DNA of 64,000 bases, from the NCBI RefSeq assembly GCF_024868665.1, contig NC_079894.1:8889737-8953736 (forward strand). Reading direction: 5' to 3'. This stretch comes from Triplophysa rosa (taxonomy: Eukaryota > Chordata > Actinopteri > Cypriniformes > Nemacheilidae). Position 1 is the stretch's first letter; the number at the start of each line of letters is the position of its first letter. The notes below the pieces were generated by a model, which had not been told where the DNA came from, did not search any database, and saw only the letters and a list, made by a program, of their open reading frames with translations. Below are positions 1 through 12,050 of this stretch, in pieces. A program made the translations under genes and the position numbers.

Positions 1-346
1 TAATATATGTGTGTGCAATAGTGGAATTGACATCAAAATTCAAAGTCTAACTTTAAAATCTGTGCTTTAATGTATAATTCTCACATTTGTAATACTTTGG
101 TCAGTTAATAAGAGTACTTTATGTAGTTTAATATTATTTATTTGAATGAATTAAAAGAGCCCTTTCATGCCTATCCTTGAATCACTTAACTAATCAAGGT
201 TGATGTAGGATATAGAAAGTAATTAGTAATTAGTAACTAAATACTTTTTGGAGAGAGTAATTTGTACAGTAATCTAATTACGCTGTTGAATATGTAATTA
301 GTAACTAGTAATTAATTACTTTTTCAGAGTAACTTACCCAGCACTG
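1..346. mobile_element. hAT-like non-autonomous element, cut by the left window edge
   Basis: This is the reverse-oriented relative of the complete 470-bp element at 50923-51392. It shares the AT-rich motif of repeated GTAATTAGTAACTA and ends in CTTACCCAGCACTG (TIR CAGTGTTGGGTAAG in the complete copy). It abuts a partial MITE at 349-484, apparently its insertion target. Confidence 0.7.
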
Positions 347-348
347 GT

Positions 349-484
349 GGTGGGCATCTTGAGACAAAACAATCACACCGATATATTTTAAGATATGTCA
401 GAGCAAGTTGTTTTTGAGTAAGACACCTCTAACATTTAAGTCAGTCTGAAACTAGTCTTAAGCCCTGTCCGGGAAACCGCCCCA
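349..484. repeat. Partial copy of the CCGGTTTCACAGAC MITE-like repeat
   Basis: It matches one half of the copies at 609-840, 20643-20880 and 57226-57458, including GCATCTTGAGACAAAACAAT. It is cut where the hAT-like element at 1-346 begins, so it was probably split by that insertion. Confidence 0.6.
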
Positions 485-608
485 TAAAGACAAATGCCAA
501 TACTAGTGTTAATACTAGACAAAACACAAATACTAGGTTGTTTCAAGCCATAGTTTGGTTTATTTTAACCCAACTGTCCTGTCCAAAATTTACCCAGAAT
601 GATAATTG

Positions 609-840
609 CCCGGTTTCACAGACAAGGCTTAGGACTAGTCCCAGACTAAAATGAAAGTTTGAGCTGTCTTAACTGAAAATAAATTGCTCTGACATATCTT
701 TAAATATGTAATTGCCTTTGTTTTGTCTCAAGATACACACCAGTAATGTTTTTATATAAGGCATTTTAATAAAAGTGACTTAAATATCCTAATTTATCTA
801 AGGCATATTCCTGTCTTAAGCTAAACTAAGAAACTGGGCC
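609..840. repeat. MITE-like repeat with CCGGTTTC...AACTGGGCC ends
   Basis: About 232 bp, starting cccggtttcacagacaaggc and ending with the inverted sequence (aaactgggcc). It matches two other full copies in this window. The short inverted ends and lack of coding capacity suggest a non-autonomous DNA transposon; the family name is not known to me. Confidence 0.6.
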
Positions 841-1294
841 ACTATATATGTACAGTATTCTGTGACATGAGCTGTTATATATTTTTTTAGAGGACTAAGA
901 ACTCCACATGCTGATACAGTAGGTGTAAGGAAAAAGACCCAGTTTGCGCATTACAAAGGAATGTACAGGAAATTAAGTTAATCCTGTAATAAACAAGGCA
1001 TTTTCATATGGCAAAGTGCTGTAATTCTTTTGACCCCACTCAAATCAGAAGTAATGACTTTAGAGGAGGTTATGATTTGGAGACCAAATCCCTCTACTGT
1101 GTGTGAGGTGCAGGTCAGAAACAGAAAGCGACTAACAGTTTCACCCTTTACTATCCTTTCACTCTCTCACTCTTCTCTTTCTAAGTTCTAACCTAACATT
1201 ATATCACAAATTTGACCATCAAAAACCTTCCTTTATTAGCAGAATGCTGTGAGTGATATTTCAATGTTAACATAGGATATTTTCCAACATTTAA

Positions 1295-1617
1295 AGGAAC
1301 AGTTCACCCAAAAATGAAAATTCTGTCTTCACCCTCAAGTTGTTCCAAATCTGCATACATTTTGCTGTTCTGTTGAAAACAAAAGAATATATTTTGAAGA
1401 ATGTAGGAAAGCCTGTTTGCTTTCTGGGGCACTTTTGACTACAATTGTCATTTTTCCAACTATGGTAGTCAACGGTGGCAAGAACTGTTAAGGTTACAAG
1501 CATTCTTCCAAAAATCTTTCTCTGTGTCCAGCAGAACAAAGAAATGTATACAGATTTGGAATAACTCGAGGTTGAGTAAATCATGACAGAATTTGTATTT
1601 TGGGGTAAACGGTCCCT
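1295..1617. repeat. TTAA-flanked MITE (AGGAACAGTTCACCC family), copy 1
   Basis: The left end AGGAACAGTTCACCC and right end GGTCCCT are inverted, and TTAA lies on both sides (1291-1294 and 1618-1621). The AAAGAATAT...GAAGAATG core recurs in about ten other copies. TTAA target duplications are typical of piggyBac-type elements, so a piggyBac-mobilised MITE is inferred. Confidence 0.6.
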
Positions 1618-1621
1618 TTAA

Positions 1622-2520
1622 TGGCAATTTATGTAGGGTGATTTTCCCAAATAATCTAAACCATGTGGCCCTTTTAACATTGTTGGTTTTTGCACCCCAG
1701 CATATGTTGTGAGCATCGTTTTGCCCAAACAATGGAGTGTAAATGTTTCATTTGGCTCTTTTGAAGTCGTTGAATAAATGAAATGGACATATTTAAATGT
1801 TTAGCATTCAGAATGTCTCCACACCAGCCAACACAGAATGGGGTGTTCAGGCTGGTTGGCTGAATTTTAATATCAATCATATTTCATATTTCTATACTTA
1901 TTTCTGTGAAACCAGCTGCAAGAGAGAATGTAATCAGATAGACACAGTATCAAGATTCTGTCGGGTGGGCTTTGAACTCATCCCTGCAACAGCGGCAGAT
2001 TGCAGTGAGGTTACTTCTGATCTGGGATCAGGGCGAGGTGGTGACGGCCTGGTATGCATTAGCTCTGACTACACAGGAGCAGAATGAATCATACTTTAAC
2101 TCAACTCACTTTACTGACCCTCAGAGAGGCGAGTACTGTGATGAACTGGGCGTTTTTCTTTGCTGGAAGGCTTTAGCTCGTATTTACTGAAATGTTCTTG
2201 TTTCCTACAAAACAAAACCACCTCCACTGTTTAGGATGAGAGATTTTAAATGATGGGTCAGAGGTCAATCAACCACAATGTGCCATGTATGCTCATTTTA
2301 AGTGACATTGGGTTTTCTTAAAAATAAATTTTCTTAAAAATGTATTTATAAAAAATGTATAAATAAGAACAGAAGTGAGTTGCTGTTTTTTTTACCAGAA
2401 CAGTTATTTAGATCATGTTTTGATTTGATAGTGCTTGGAAACCAAAGCACAATAATGTATGACTAACAGCAGTTGTCAAATATCACCACCTTCTGTGCAG
2501 GCTGCGTACCATATGTTGTT
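1622..2520. other. No recognisable gene between repeats
   Basis: AT-rich DNA with short open frames on both strands that have no family resemblance and no splice context. Nothing supportable was seen. Confidence 0.5.
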
Positions 2521-2524
2521 AGTA

Positions 2525-2748
2525 AAGGAATAGTTCACAAAAAAATTAAGAATTATTCATTATTTACCCTCGTGTCATTCCAAAACTGTATGACTTTCTA
2601 TCGTCTGCAGAACACAAAAGAAGATATTTTGAAAAACGTTGGTAACCAAACAACATTGACTTCCATTACATGGACACAAAAACACAGACATTTCTCAAAA
2701 TTTCTTCTTATGTGTTCCACAGGTTTTGAACAACATGAGCCCCTATAA
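2525..2748. repeat. Degenerate MITE of the AGTTCACCC family, copy 2
   Basis: It begins AAAGGAATAGTTCAC and carries the AACACAAAAGAAGATATTTTG core seen in the other copies. The right end is decayed. Confidence 0.5.
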
Positions 2749-2759
2749 CCCATAAATGT

Positions 2760-5700
2760 ATGCACATTTGGGCATAATATATTTTAGTCAAAATATTTTC
2801 TTCACAGCAATCATAACGATAAAAAAATTATCCTTCATCTATATACACTGAAAGCAAAAATAGATTTGTGTTTCTAGTAGGACCAAGCAACACTTATTAA
2901 AGTGAACCTGTAAGTCAGATGGCAAAAAGAAAAAAACATTTCTACTTGGACATGCAATAATACAAACTCATTCTTAGATATTCTCTCACTGCAGTAACTC
3001 CGGTGAAATGTGGGATCACTTAGACACATATAAACAACTACATTTTAGAAAACCAGACAGTTTATGTACTATAAAGTACAGGCGCCATAGATCTGATGCC
3101 ACTATATGAATACAAACCACATCTAAAGTTATTACAATACATATTTGTTTTCACTTTCAGAAGAAGAAAAGAATCAGAACATAAAGTGCTGTATTAAATT
3201 TGATCTTCTTGGTGAGAACCAGCTGTCAGTCATGACCCAACAATGAAACAAGGCTTTTCTGAGGACCTAGAAATAAATTAGATTTTTCTCCATATGGAAG
3301 CAATGTGCAGCCGTACATGTGCGGACAAGCAAGAATCACCCCTGGATTTGTGTGTATAACGAGTAATAGATGTGGTGGAACAGAGTGTTTGGTTAAACAC
3401 GCATGTACATATAAGACCAGATGGATGAAAAGGCATCTACATCTGCATTGAGTCTATGTCTACCTCTAGATTCAAGAGCGGAGAAATATAAACAGAGCTC
3501 TTCATTTCACACCAGAGGAGCACATTTTCTGTAAAAAAAAAAATCATGCAATGCCTAAAAGCACTTTTATAAACTGGGAGAAGCTAACAGCAAAATGGAA
3601 GATAACCTGTCAATCTAAGTTTTAATGATGAAAAGCAAACTAAGCAGAGCTGGGGCGCAAGTTATACTGTACTATAGCGACATCTAGTGGATACAATATA
3701 AAATGTCACCCTGCCAGTGAAAACCCAGCTAGTCGTTTTAAGTCATCTACGGTTTTCTACTTTTTGTAACATTAACTTTATATATTCAATATTGACAGAG
3801 TAAGGCCACGTCAAAGATTGAAATCATAGTGACATTAATAATGGATTTCACAGAAAGGGTCACTAATTTGTTAATACTAGACCAGACTTTATACACTATA
3901 TTGTGAATTTAAATTGGACACAAGACTCGCAACGAAACTTATATCACAACTAGGCAACTGTAACCTCTCCAAAATAAATATGCACTGTTCAGGAAACAAT
4001 TTTGGTCAAACATCTTGTGTCAACAGTGCATTATGGCCTGTCTCAACGAACAAAACCAACACTGTAATCCATAACTAAGTTAAATTTACATAAAGCTTTC
4101 ATTATAATTGCTTTTTTATTGCAGTGAAAAGATTAAGGCTAAAATACACAAGACTTGCTCAGATTTTCAGTCTGGACTTGTTGCAGAAAGTCTGTGCCAG
4201 TCTGCAGATTTGATCAGTTAGTGTGTTTCTATCTGAAACTTTCAAAAAGTCTGCAAGTGTATGATGTCTAGTTTAAAAAAATCTGTTCCGATTTTAACAA
4301 GTCTTGTAGTGTGTTCCAGCCATTATACTGACACTATTTGAACAACATTTATAGTATATAGCCACTGAAATGGTTGACATTCCATTGGAAACATGCAGGT
4401 TTTTATTACTCTGGATATCCACTATCCCTTTAACTATTTTTGCAATAACTCACCAAAAAATTAAACCAAAAAACACTTATGTAGAATTTCATAATGGAAG
4501 ATTACTGTATGACACTTGAGTTGTTTTACGATAATGCTACATACTGTATCAACAGGTATAGGCCAAACTCATACAGCCTTAAAGGAAAAATGCTGGGCAG
4601 GTTGTTCCCTTTTTAAAAAAAAAAAACATGAACAGAAAACAAAGCAGATTTTGCTTAAAATTGCTGCCATGAATGTTGTCTAGTCAAAATATTTGTGCTG
4701 AGTCTTAAGCATCTAGGCTTAAAGACTGTAAACTAAACATGCAAACAGTTTAAAAACAAAGACACAGAATCCTTATTTTTCTTTTCAGTTTATTATACTT
4801 GGTTCCCTCTTATCCCATCTGTGGTTTTTAACAATATTCATTCACTATATGAAAACACTGAATGCTATCATTTTCATTTGCTTGCGTGATTCACTTTCTT
4901 AACAGTCTCCTTCTGCCCGTCACTTATCATTATGCAAATTTACTGGGACATAGTTTCAGGATTCACAGCACTGCTGAATTCAAGAGACAAACCAATTACA
5001 TGCATCCAGTAATAACATATCATATAATTGCAGGCATGAACTGACGCAATATCTTTAAGTTGAGTTGATTAATTTAGATCCATAACACCCTTCCACCGTC
5101 TGTTTCTCTTTGCAGACAGACAAAGACTTTAGGGCTAATACTATGCCCTGCAAAATACCTGAATGCTGGAAACCTGAGACATTTGCCAAGTTTGAGATGC
5201 CAATGTGTTTTTCCAATACTATATAGTCATATAATTCTTCTTACTGTACGTGGCAAATTGACAAACATTCAGAACAGGTGAAAACACCACTAGGACAAAA
5301 CATTCTGCCCAACCAAGTGCCTTCTTGTTTGCTAAGCCAGCTCATCTTAAACAAATAAATCAAATTCAAAACAAGACAACCACAGGAAGCGAAATGTAAA
5401 GATACACATTCTACAATGAAAACAATTATGCTGAGTAACTAAAAATGAGCTGAATTATCAAAATACTACATTTTTAAGGAAAAGAAGGTAGCATACAAGA
5501 TTATACAGAATATGAATTTTAAAGAATGTGTATTGAAGCCCTTTAGTGCACACTGTGCCTGTCCGTAAGTACACACAAAAGAAAACAGAAAGAACAAGCT
5601 AAAAGCTGCGGGTTTAAATCAGGTTTTTGTTGAGCAAAGCCACTTTTAACACAAACAGAGTTTGTTACAGAGGTAATGGAATTACAACTGCACCACAGCT

Positions 5701-6502
5701 CATTAGCTAGTGCAAAACTCAAAGCCATTCTTTAGAATTATTTGTCTTATGCATCCCTTAAAGATGTAACAGAAATAAGGTGGGGTTTTGCGGAGTAAAC
5801 AACTACCAAAATACAAGTGTGTGTGTTTTGTAAGCCTAAACTGAAGAATGAACAGAATAGTCAGGTAAACTAAAACTCCAAAAAATACTTTCAAAACTTA
5901 AAAGTGCCAAACAAAATGCATTGATCACTTACATCGTATATTTGGTCTGAATGCAATGTGACGTAAAAAGAAAGTCTTTTTAGTCCGTTGAATAAGAAAG
6001 GACAATGCCTGCTTGGTTGCAGGCAACCCCAAGAAGCGCCAAGTTGTAAGAGCAACATTCAGACAAACTCGAGCCTACCTGAGAGATGCAGGCTTTAAAT
6101 ACAGATGTACAAAATGCCAGCAAACTAGTCAGTGTCATTTAAAGAGGTAATCTTCCAGGTAATCTGTTGCCTGTCATGCAACAGTTTAAGGCCCAATGGC
6201 GTTAATAAAAATCACTGAAGTTTACTGCACAATGTAGAGCGTTAAAAATCTATACCCATATTTAAGACTGAATGATAAAAGTGCATCTGTGAAACGAAGA
6301 AAGGAATGGATGCAGAAAAATGGCTGAAGAACAAGTGTGTAGGAAACCTCAGTGATTTGTGAAGGTCCAGTATCTTATAACTGACTAACAGAAGCAATTC
6401 TAGGTGGTTTGTGAAGACTGTGACTTTGGTGACGGTTTGGAACTCAAATGTAATATTTTGTGGTAGAAGCCCTCACTCAACCAGACTGTCATCTTCTGTT
6501 CA
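2760..6502 (-). other. eif5a2: Probable long 3' UTR and downstream flank of eif5a2
   Basis: About 3.7 kb below the eif5a2 stop holds almost no recognisable transposon and no supportable ORF, in contrast to both sides. Long EIF5A2 3' UTRs are known in mammals. Minus-strand AATAAA signals occur for example at 4789-4794, 4402-4407 and 4115-4120; I cannot tell which is used. The extent is inferred. Confidence 0.4.
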
Positions 6503-6565
6503 TTATGAGCTCATGGGTTTGATGGCAATCGGACACTCATCCCCCATGGCGGATAACACGGAGAC
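6503..6565 (-). CDS. eif5a2: eif5a2 last coding exon (residues 136-155 and stop)
   Basis: The acceptor tttag at 6566-6570 is followed by [20 protein letters not shown] and TAA at 6503-6505. This matches the usual VLSAM...AIK ending of eIF5A. The 3' UTR continues to lower coordinates. Confidence 0.93.
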   Translation of the reverse strand, partial: VSVLSAMGDECPIAIKPMSS

Positions 6566-9500
6566 CTAAAAACAAGTGAGAGAAATAGAACTTCAACACA
6601 AGATCACAGCTTTACAGTGCTTTTAAAATGATCAAAATAAACAGCAGACGCTACACATATAAGTGCAAGTACAAAAACAATAGCCACAGACCAGAAATTC
6701 ATCCCCAGATTCAAATTTGCCCTCGATTTCTTTGCCCAAATCTCCATCAGGCAGCTTGAGGTCCTCACGCAAATCTCCATTGTCCTTCAAGAGGGAAAGG
6801 TAGCCATCTGTAATGCCGACCAACTGTGCCGAGACCAAAGCGGAAAAAGGCATGTTATTCCACAAGACTACAAAACAGATCAAATATTTTGCTGTAAATG
6901 GCGAGTTCTTGACGACAAAAACTGGACTCTAGTCAAAGTCTGTTTACGCAAGTCGTGCTCCTCGGCGGCCATGTTTGCAAGGCCTCCAGGCCGCTATTTA
7001 CGTCATCGCAAGACAACGGTCTACTTAAATGGGGGAAGGCAGAAATTTCTAAAATCGCTGGCAAAAATCACAATTAAATAGCATTTCTGATCAATAATCA
7101 AACCTGAAACATGAACTGTACAATAACTTTGATTTACTAAGTTTGAACTGGGGGTGTGTGTGCGAGATCGTAAATCTTGTTTTAACGATGTGCGAAATCA
7201 TTTTATCGAGTATGTCACGCGTTTTTTTAAGCTCCACAAAAAACAGCACTCAGTGTTCACAAATACTTTAGTCAAGCACTGCGAGTTCACATTCACAGCG
7301 CGGTTAGCATTTTAGCCGATCGCGCCGTTTCTGTCAGCTCCGAGTCTGCTCTTAAATGGTGCAGCGGGGAGCAGAGGTGCTCGCGCACACGATCACAGCG
7401 GACAGCATCAGGTGAAGTGATGTTACTATGAGGAGTTCATTAGTGTTTTCCTGACGAATACTGTAAATTCGGAAGAAAAAATCCATATAGACCTGATTTC
7501 AAAGCCGCAATGCAAAGCTCTGATGTGGGAACAATAAGGTTAAAATTCAAAGAGCATGGGTGAACGATTTAAGAACAGTTCCAAAGAAAAGAGCAATACA
7601 AGAGCAAAAATTTTGACTTTTGGTAGGCTACTTTTCTAATCCAGTGTGCTTGTATGCTGCACAGTTCACCGCACACCAGTGATGTGTTGCGTTTCCACTT
7701 GAATGATTCCATTTAAAGACCGTTTCCTTGACGGGATAGTTTACTCAAAATATAATTTCTGTATATCATTCAAATATAATTTATTTACCATTACGTTGTT
7801 GAAAACCTGTATATGAATCCTCTGAGAAACACAAAAGATATTTTGAGAAATGTCTCAATGGTTTTGTCCATACAATGGACGTCAGTGGGGTTCGGTGTTG
7901 TTTGGTTAATGTCGTTCTTTAAAATATCTTCTTTTAAGTTCTGCACAAGTAATAGTCACAAAGTTTGACATGAGAATGAGTGAATGATGACAGGATTTGA
8001 TGAGTAAATCTTTCTCATTCTCCATTAATAATATCAACAATGAATATCCTGGTAACGTAAGGTGGAGCTAGTACAACATAAGACCAAAGTCCTGCATGCG
8101 CGTCAGGTGAACCGCTAATATTTGATGTAACGGGTGGAATAATTATTCATGTGTCATTTGAGGTTCGGGTGCAGGTCGGGAAATAACACGCGCGGGCAGA
8201 ACGCGGATCCAGTAGCCAAGACTATTTCGACTCGCCTCAGCTGATCCGAAGCTGCTTTTACACATGCTTATTTGTGTTCAAGCTCTGTCTGAAGAGCTGG
8301 TTTCTGATTGCAGCATTGAGCATTGTAGCCAATCACGTGCAACTGATGGACAGCTATAGTGAGGACTCGATACTCATATCACAATAAACGTTTTAGCTCA
8401 TCATGCTCCTCGTCCCTTTTCTGCATTAAAGAGTACATAACATGAGATCATGAAAATCACATTACATGCAGTGTGTAATGTTGGCGTGTTTGAAAGTAAG
8501 CAGTCTGCCAAGTTGTAAATCCGAAGGTGAATGAACAAAGTTATTGGCTTGGAAAAAGGGAGTCGACTCTGAATCACGCAAACGAACCGCCGCGGATTTA
8601 CGTCACTACATATAATCCCCGCCTACATTTTGCTAGGAATGCCTGCAAAAACTTCACTCTTCTCCCCCAAACACTGTAGCTCATGAGCCTCATTCACGGT
8701 AGACCAATCACAGCAGACTAGGCTAGCGGAAAGGAGGGGATTAGACCGATGAATCGCGGAACGAATCATTTGAAAGTCAGTCAAGAAGTAAGGTAAAAAT
8801 GACTGCCTATTATTACGAAATAGTGTTTTTTTGACACCCATGTACATAAACTTGTTGTTGGAAACTCCATAAACCAAAGTAGGACCTTAAAAATCCCTAG
8901 TTATGTACTCTAAGCTTTATTTAGCCTTGATGGCAGCTTAGCCTTTAGCAGCTTTGGTAGAATTTTAGCCTACAGAAAAAAGGTAAGGAAAACTTTAATA
9001 TCACATGAACAATATAGGCCATTTTAAACAAATTTTGCAGAAATCAAAACACATTACATAAATCACTAATCAAATATAGAATACCAATTACTAGCTAACA
9101 ATATTTTAGTGGGTTCACTGTTGGTTGTCTCTCCCGAAACTGCCCTATTGACGTACTACTATGTTTAAAAATGCATTAACCAGGAATTCCAAATGCGGGT
9201 GCGGGTTTATCAAACAGGACCCGTGCAGGATATCGTTATTGGGAAATATCTAGATATCATTTTTTTGCCAATATTGCACAGCCCTAGTTTTAAACTGCAT
9301 AAAAAAATTAGGGATGCACCGATATGTAAATTTTGGCCGATACAGATAATTATTTAACATTGGAAGCCGGTAACCGATATATTGGTCTATATACAGTATC
9401 TAAATATGAATATAAAATTCCCTAAGACTGAAACAAAAGACAAAAAGTGGACAACTGCTTTGAAAACATTCACTGCAGAAAACAAGGTAACCATTACACC

Positions 9501-11045
9501 TCTTTTTTCCCCAGAAAATCATATACCAAGCCTACTTTACACTAGTTAACGATTATTGGCCGATACCGATATGGCCGATAATTTATAATGCATCACTAAA
9601 ATGATATTTTTTCGAGGTTGCTTCAGCTACTGTGCATGCGGACAGGTTGATAAGCGCCTCACAAGAGCCCCGCCCGAGAGAATCGTCATTTTTTATAGAT
9701 TTCCAGCCTCACGAAAGCCCCGCCCCAGAGAATCGTCATTCAGTACTGATTGACGATTGGCTGTTTTTTACTGGAAGGTGGAACTTCCTGCACTGGGGGG
9801 CCATATTGAGCGTTGCCAAAGATATTAATATTAACAGGATGCGCCACTGCCATTACAATGCACGGGGAGAAATGCAACGCTCAATACAGCCACTCTAGCG
9901 AAGGAAGTCCCGCCAGCCAGTGAAACGAGCCAATCGTCAATCAGTATTGACTGACGATTCTCTGGGGCGGGGCTCTCGTGAGGCGCTCTACTGTGCATGC
10001 GCTCTCGCGCATGCACAGTAGATGGTGATTTTTAGAGCAATTTAAGCTTAGCAAACCCAAGTTATGGTACAGTTCATGTCAGATTTAATTAATGATGGGA
10101 CATATGTTGTTTACTTATTCCTTCCCCCATTCAAGTAGATAGGACGGTGGACTTGCTATTAACTGCCCAGAGGCGTTGCAAACATGGCTGCCGAGTGGCA
10201 CGACTTCTGTAAACGGACTTTGCCGTTGCATTCCTCTCCTTTCATTGTAATGGCAGTGGCGCATCTTGTTAATATCTACCATCTTTGCTCTAGTCCATAA
10301 TGCATAACCCATGATTGTGTCTGTACTACAACAAGTGCACAGGTGAGGATTTTTGGAATGCATATTACTACATAACTATCTAAAGTCATTTAAAAAGATT
10401 TCCTATAAAATGTACCTAATGCAAACCTAAAGGAAAACATGGACCGCCTTATACTATGTCTACACGGGACGCGGCGTGACAGCAAAAGACAATAGAACGC
10501 ATTAGAACCCATTATATGTAAAAAATTACATGGATCGCATCACGCCAGTCGCGTCCGGTGCAGACACGGTGTGATTTCATTACCGGTCTTATTTTAATGC
10601 TGGCAGATATTAAAAATCAGATAGAATAAAGAACTACACACAAAAACATTGAAGAAAAATAGACCTGATAATCAAGCCTCTTGATGTTAGGCACATCCAT
10701 GTTGTGGGTGGAGGGACATATATCTTCATTCTTCTTTCCAGTAAATATGTCAATTCCAACCATATGCACCTAAAACAAATATTTAAGACGATTCAGATTT
10801 GATGCCACAGAAAATGTGGTATTTCATCAAGCACAGTTTTAAGGGTCCCATGGCAGTATGGTTTACTAATAAGGTACCTTGGCGTGTCCATGCTTGCCAG
10901 TCTTGGAGGTAGACATCTCCACAATCTTGCATGGACGTCCTTTGATCACCACATAGCCGTTCTTGCGCAGGGCGCTGCACTGCATGGGGAAGGTCAAAGA
11001 AGCTCCAGCATTTCCACTGGTGAAATCAGTGTCAAGATCAGCCAT
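6503..11045 (-). CDS. eif5a2: Eukaryotic translation initiation factor 5A (eIF5A2), complete coding region in 4 coding exons
   Basis: eIF5A binds the ribosome and helps peptide-bond formation and termination at difficult sequences such as polyproline. It works only after one lysine is converted to hypusine by deoxyhypusine synthase and hydroxylase. Joining 10878-11045, 10665-10769, 6692-6823 and 6503-6565 gives 155 residues, against 153-154 in mammals. All three introns have GT/AG ends and lie between codons. The N-terminal domain carries the hypusination loop [12 protein letters not shown], with the modified lysine at about residue 51. The C-terminal OB-fold half holds [19 protein letters not shown]. 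The start is the first ATG after an AG acceptor at 11069-11070 and begins [11 protein letters not shown]. eIF5A1 and eIF5A2 are very similar, so the '2' rests mainly on the neighbours slc2a2 and tnik, which flank EIF5A2 in human. Cytoplasmic protein; no sign of damage. Confidence 0.95.
6692..6823 (-). CDS. eif5a2: eif5a2 coding exon 3 (residues 92-135, OB fold)
   Basis: 132 nt, phase 0 at both ends, acceptor gcacag and donor CTG|GTCTGT. It encodes the start of the C-terminal OB fold: [25 protein letters not shown] and the acidic ESGDEF turn. A 3.8-kb intron full of repeats separates it from the upstream exon. Confidence 0.94.
6934..7040. repeat. Left arm of a widely spaced inverted repeat
   Basis: Its reverse complement matches 10120-10222 with modest divergence. 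Shared blocks include TTGCAAACATGG, GCACGACTT and CTTCCCCCATT. It may be the end of an old element or an oppositely oriented second copy of one repeat. Confidence 0.55.
7735..8010. repeat. Degenerate MITE of the AGTTCACCC family, copy 3
   Basis: It starts GACGGGATAGTTTACTC and keeps the internal ACACAAAAGATATTTTGAG core. Both ends are worn. Confidence 0.5.
9309..9598. mobile_element. hAT-like MITE (TAGGGATGCACCGATA family)
   Basis: It starts TAGGGATGCACCGATATG and ends with inverted ATGGCCGATAATTTATAATGCATCACTA. It is the same family as the element at 32450-33067, whose 8-bp target duplication is clear. No clear duplication is seen here. Confidence 0.6.
9627..10021. repeat. Large near-palindromic repeat (GTGCATGCG / CCCCGCCC / AATCGTCA family)
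   Basis: The left arm (about 9627-9800) and right arm (about 9860-10021) share, in inverse order, CTACTGTGCATGCG, AGAATCGTC, CCAATCGTCAATCAG and GCAACGCTCAATA. The left arm contains a tandem duplication of the GAGCCCCGCCC...AGAATCGTCATT unit. The right end holds a 14-bp perfect stem with 6-bp loop at 9988-10021. Foldback MITE is the likeliest class. Confidence 0.65.
10120..10222. repeat. Right arm of the inverted repeat paired with 6934-7040
   Basis: Inverted and partly matching 6934-7040. Beyond 10222 the sequence changes to the ATGCGCCACTGCCATT repeat (inverted), which is absent from the left arm. Two separate insertions of related repeats are therefore as likely as one 3.3-kb element. Confidence 0.5.
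10441..10575. repeat. Short inverted-repeat element in eif5a2 flank of exon 2
   Basis: TGTCTACACGGGACGCGGCGTGA at the left is matched, inverted and with changes, by TCACGCCAGTCGCGTCCGG and TGCAGACACGG at the right. It lies just downstream of the exon ending at 10665. A MITE is the likely class; its family was not recognised. Confidence 0.45.
10665..10769 (-). CDS. eif5a2: eif5a2 coding exon 2 (residues 57-91)
   Basis: 105 nt, phase 0 at both ends, acceptor tttag and donor CAG|GTCTAT. It encodes [13 protein letters not shown] followed by the [10 protein letters not shown] segment, which links the two eIF5A domains. The intron before it is only 108 bp. Confidence 0.94.
10878..11045 (-). CDS. 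eif5a2: eif5a2 coding exon 1 (residues 1-56, hypusine loop)
   Basis: The 168-nt coding part runs from ATG at 11043-11045 to donor AAG|GTACCT. The exon itself continues as 5' UTR to 11068, after a cacag acceptor. It carries the invariant [21 protein letters not shown] region; the hypusinated lysine is the one in TGKHG. Confidence 0.95.
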
Positions 11046-12050
11046 GATGGGTTAATGTGCAGACGATTCTGTGAAAAATAAAATGAATAAGGAAATTAGT
11101 GGGTTATACTGAACAAACCATTCCAGTATAAAAGGTACAGGAGGGACTACGATGAGGTGATGGTATCAAATGAAGTGCGTTAAGAAACATGGCCTTGCCA
11201 TGCTGCACGTGGGATGAAGTTACCACGTTTGAAACCACATGGTAGCCAAACTAGTTTTTAACCAATACTTTTCTGTTTCTATATAACGGCTGTTGCTCAA
11301 AGTCGCGTTTTAGCTAATAGATAATGTGAATTGTGTTTGCAGTATTAAACATAAGGCACCTGGAAAGCACTGCAGCACTTCAAACACGTGCAGTTTTGCG
11401 GTTATAAAATGACAAAAAATGCGGCCGAGAAATTCGCAGTTTGCATAAATTACACACAACTCTATTGATCTTAAAACCTCACCGGAATACAGAGGTCTAA
11501 CTTTTTAGCGATACTACGAGCACTTGCACTAACGTTACGCTAGTAACGTTAGACCACGTTACACTCAATTCTATTTTTTTTAGCTTTTTGCTCAAGTATA
11601 CGAATTTTAATAAACGTAATGACCAAATCTAACGTACTATCACAATAACAAGCGTTTAGAGTTAATCTCCACTACAACAGCCTGATCCGATAAACACGTT
11701 TGGGCTGGATGAATGACTCGGTTTCCAGCCGCACACAAACTTAACCGGAACTACAGTTACCGTGTTTAAAACCCAATCATTGAAAATCGCTTAAAGATCT
11801 CCAAACCCGTATAAACCTCGCATTTGCTGTGGGATAACACTCAAATTGTGGCGTATCGTTGGTAGCAAAGTAAACAGATTACTCGGAGCTGAACCGTGAA
11901 CTTTTGCAGGCCGTTATGCTGATACGTTCATTAGCTCGAGCACGCATGCAATATAAAGCAAACTCCACACCCCGATTCTCTGGTCACACGATCAAACGAC
12001 TTCGTTAAATCCCCTCGCAGACGTTTATTCACCTAGAATACTGTACTCAC

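Larger units (their letters stand above)
6824..10664. other. eif5a2 intron rich in inverted repeats
   Basis: The 3.8-kb intron contains a pair of ~105-bp inverted arms (6934-7040 and 10120-10222), an AGTTCACCC-family MITE (about 7735-8010), a hAT-like repeat (9309-9598) and a near-palindromic repeat (9627-10021). Several CpG-rich patches lie near 6960-7020, 7290-7400 and 8560-8640. No ORF with family resemblance was seen in it. Confidence 0.6.

Noticed and set aside
1797..2087. 96-codon plus-strand frame and its overlapping 72-codon partner
   Set aside because: No recognisable family, no splice signals that extend it, and low-information sequence; likely chance.
1..6500. A possible rpl22l1 gene, which neighbours EIF5A2 in human
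   Set aside because: No frame resembling ribosomal protein L22 was seen; it may lie further left.
6503..11045. Calling the gene eif5a (paralogue 1)
   Set aside because: The protein alone cannot decide, but the conserved 3q26-type neighbourhood favours eif5a2.
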